64,000 nt of DNA. Source: Limnephilus marmoratus (Eukaryota > Arthropoda > Insecta > Trichoptera > Limnephilidae). Where the stretch lies: the NCBI GenBank assembly GCA_917880885.1, contig OU862928.1:8265721-8329720 (forward strand). The letters are read 5' to 3'. Shown here piece after piece: positions 63,321 through 64,000 of this stretch. Under the pieces are notes generated by a model. The model was given only the letters and a program-made list of their open reading frames with translations, had not been told where the DNA came from and did not search any database. Positions within the stretch are counted from its first letter, which is position 1. Each line of letters opens with the position of its first letter. Made by a program: the position numbers and the translations under genes.

Positions 63321-64000
63321 TGAAAACGTGAACCTCCGAAATGGCATCTTTTACCAACTGCAACAAAATTAGTTTTTGCAAAATGGGGGACGCCAACTAT
63401 AGACCTGTATGCATCAGAGACAGCCCACGTCGTAGAAGATTATGTGTCCCTCAATGCATTCAACAAAGAGACAAAATTCGTCAATGCTTGGACTCAAGAT
63501 TGGGATTTTCCTCTAGCTTGGATGTTCCCCCCGCCGTGCCTTATGCCGAGAGTTCTAGCACACCTGAACCGGGCCAAAGACCTATACTTGATTATAGCCC
63601 CGAGATGGAAGAAGGTATTCTGGAGACCAGACTTAAAAATCGAGCAGCGAGTCCTCCGTTCACCATATTGAAACTGATAGAAGTGCTGATAGACATGAGA
63701 ACCTTGAAACCCCCACCACAAGTAGAGGATTTCATTTTGGAGGTGTGGAAGTGCCGGGGTGGAGTCAGTCATTAACAGATTGGTCGGACAAACAGAAAGA
63801 TTATTAGTCGGGTTGGAGAGAGTCCACCCTTAAAACATACAAACCGGCATGCCTTAGGTGACAAAGGGGGCATTAAATCATGGGGTAAACCCGAATGTCC
63901 CTACAGGAAGCAACCTAGCACGATTTTTAACAGATCTTAGTCTAGAAGATAGTCTCTCTTCCAGAACAGTTCGACTTCATAAATCGGTTGTAACAACTTT
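63321..64000 (+). pseudogene. DIRS-type RT-RNase H C-terminus and the start of a further ORF
   Basis: TPTIDLYASETAHVVEDYVS, NAWTQDWDFPLAWMFPPPCL and RAKDLYLIIAPRWKKVFW follow the RNase H as in DIRS elements (Asp-Leu-Phe/Tyr-Ala-Ser, then the aromatic/Pro-rich part), with frame changes. After about 63770 comes sequence that should lead into the tyrosine recombinase. The window ends before this can be confirmed. Confidence 0.75.

Overview
The window looks like a piece of an insect (at least arthropod) nuclear genome. It has small GC-rich exons with GT-AG introns inside AT-rich, transposon-packed DNA, and there are no bacterial operons. The order of insect cannot be fixed from the sequence. The only host gene I can support is the 3' part of fusilli, the insect orthologue of vertebrate ESRP1/ESRP2, on the + strand from 2140 to 48641. 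Five internal exons (2140-2272, 9895-10032, 11539-11754, 14920-15153, 16116-16232) encode the second half of RRM1, all of RRM2 and all of RRM3. The N-terminal part, with the start codon, lies to the left of the window.

The gene appears to have two alternative 3' ends. If the sixth exon (from 16346) is read through, it gives a 268-residue Pro- and Gln-rich tail that stops at 17152. If the internal donor after 16433 is used, an intron of about 30.4 kb is removed. Exons 46881-47050 and 48462-48641 then give a shorter tail ending at 48641, whose Tyr/Pro-rich segment resembles the ESRP C-terminus. Both splice phases fit exactly. A minisatellite starts just after each of the two stop codons.

The rest is introns and downstream DNA filled with repeats. 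1-3.9 kb: rearranged LINE pieces, one split by a hAT-like element with a perfect 8-bp target duplication. 3.9-8.9 kb: a LINE-tail foldback, MITEs and a TTAA-flanked element. 9.4-11.3 kb: Helitron ends and a nested foldback with a tRNA-like core. 12.5-13.5 kb: a deleted hAT element with a perfect 8-bp duplication and a recognisable C-terminal dimerisation domain. 14-15.6 kb: LINE tails and a 48-bp minisatellite. 17-28 kb: many minisatellites. 28.6-34.3 kb: a LINE remnant, nested MITEs and a 1.5-kb TTAA element. 34.7-37.1 kb: a near-perfect 2.4-kb palindrome. 37.9-44.7 kb: another TTAA element, a LINE nested in a MITE, minisatellites and a second tRNA-like foldback. Beyond the gene: more minisatellites and MITEs, a third tRNA-like foldback (53.4-54.2 kb) lying inside a MITE, a LINE 3' end (55.3 kb), two hAT elements (58.0 and 58.5 kb) and a decayed DIRS-type retrotransposon from about 61.4 kb to the right edge.

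The best candidates for something undescribed are the repeated association of tRNA-like cloverleaves with foldback arms (three loci), the 2.4-kb palindrome made of two head-to-head transposon copies, and a family of TTAA-flanked elements sharing an internal motif. All assignments come from reading the sequence and its translations. No database search was run.
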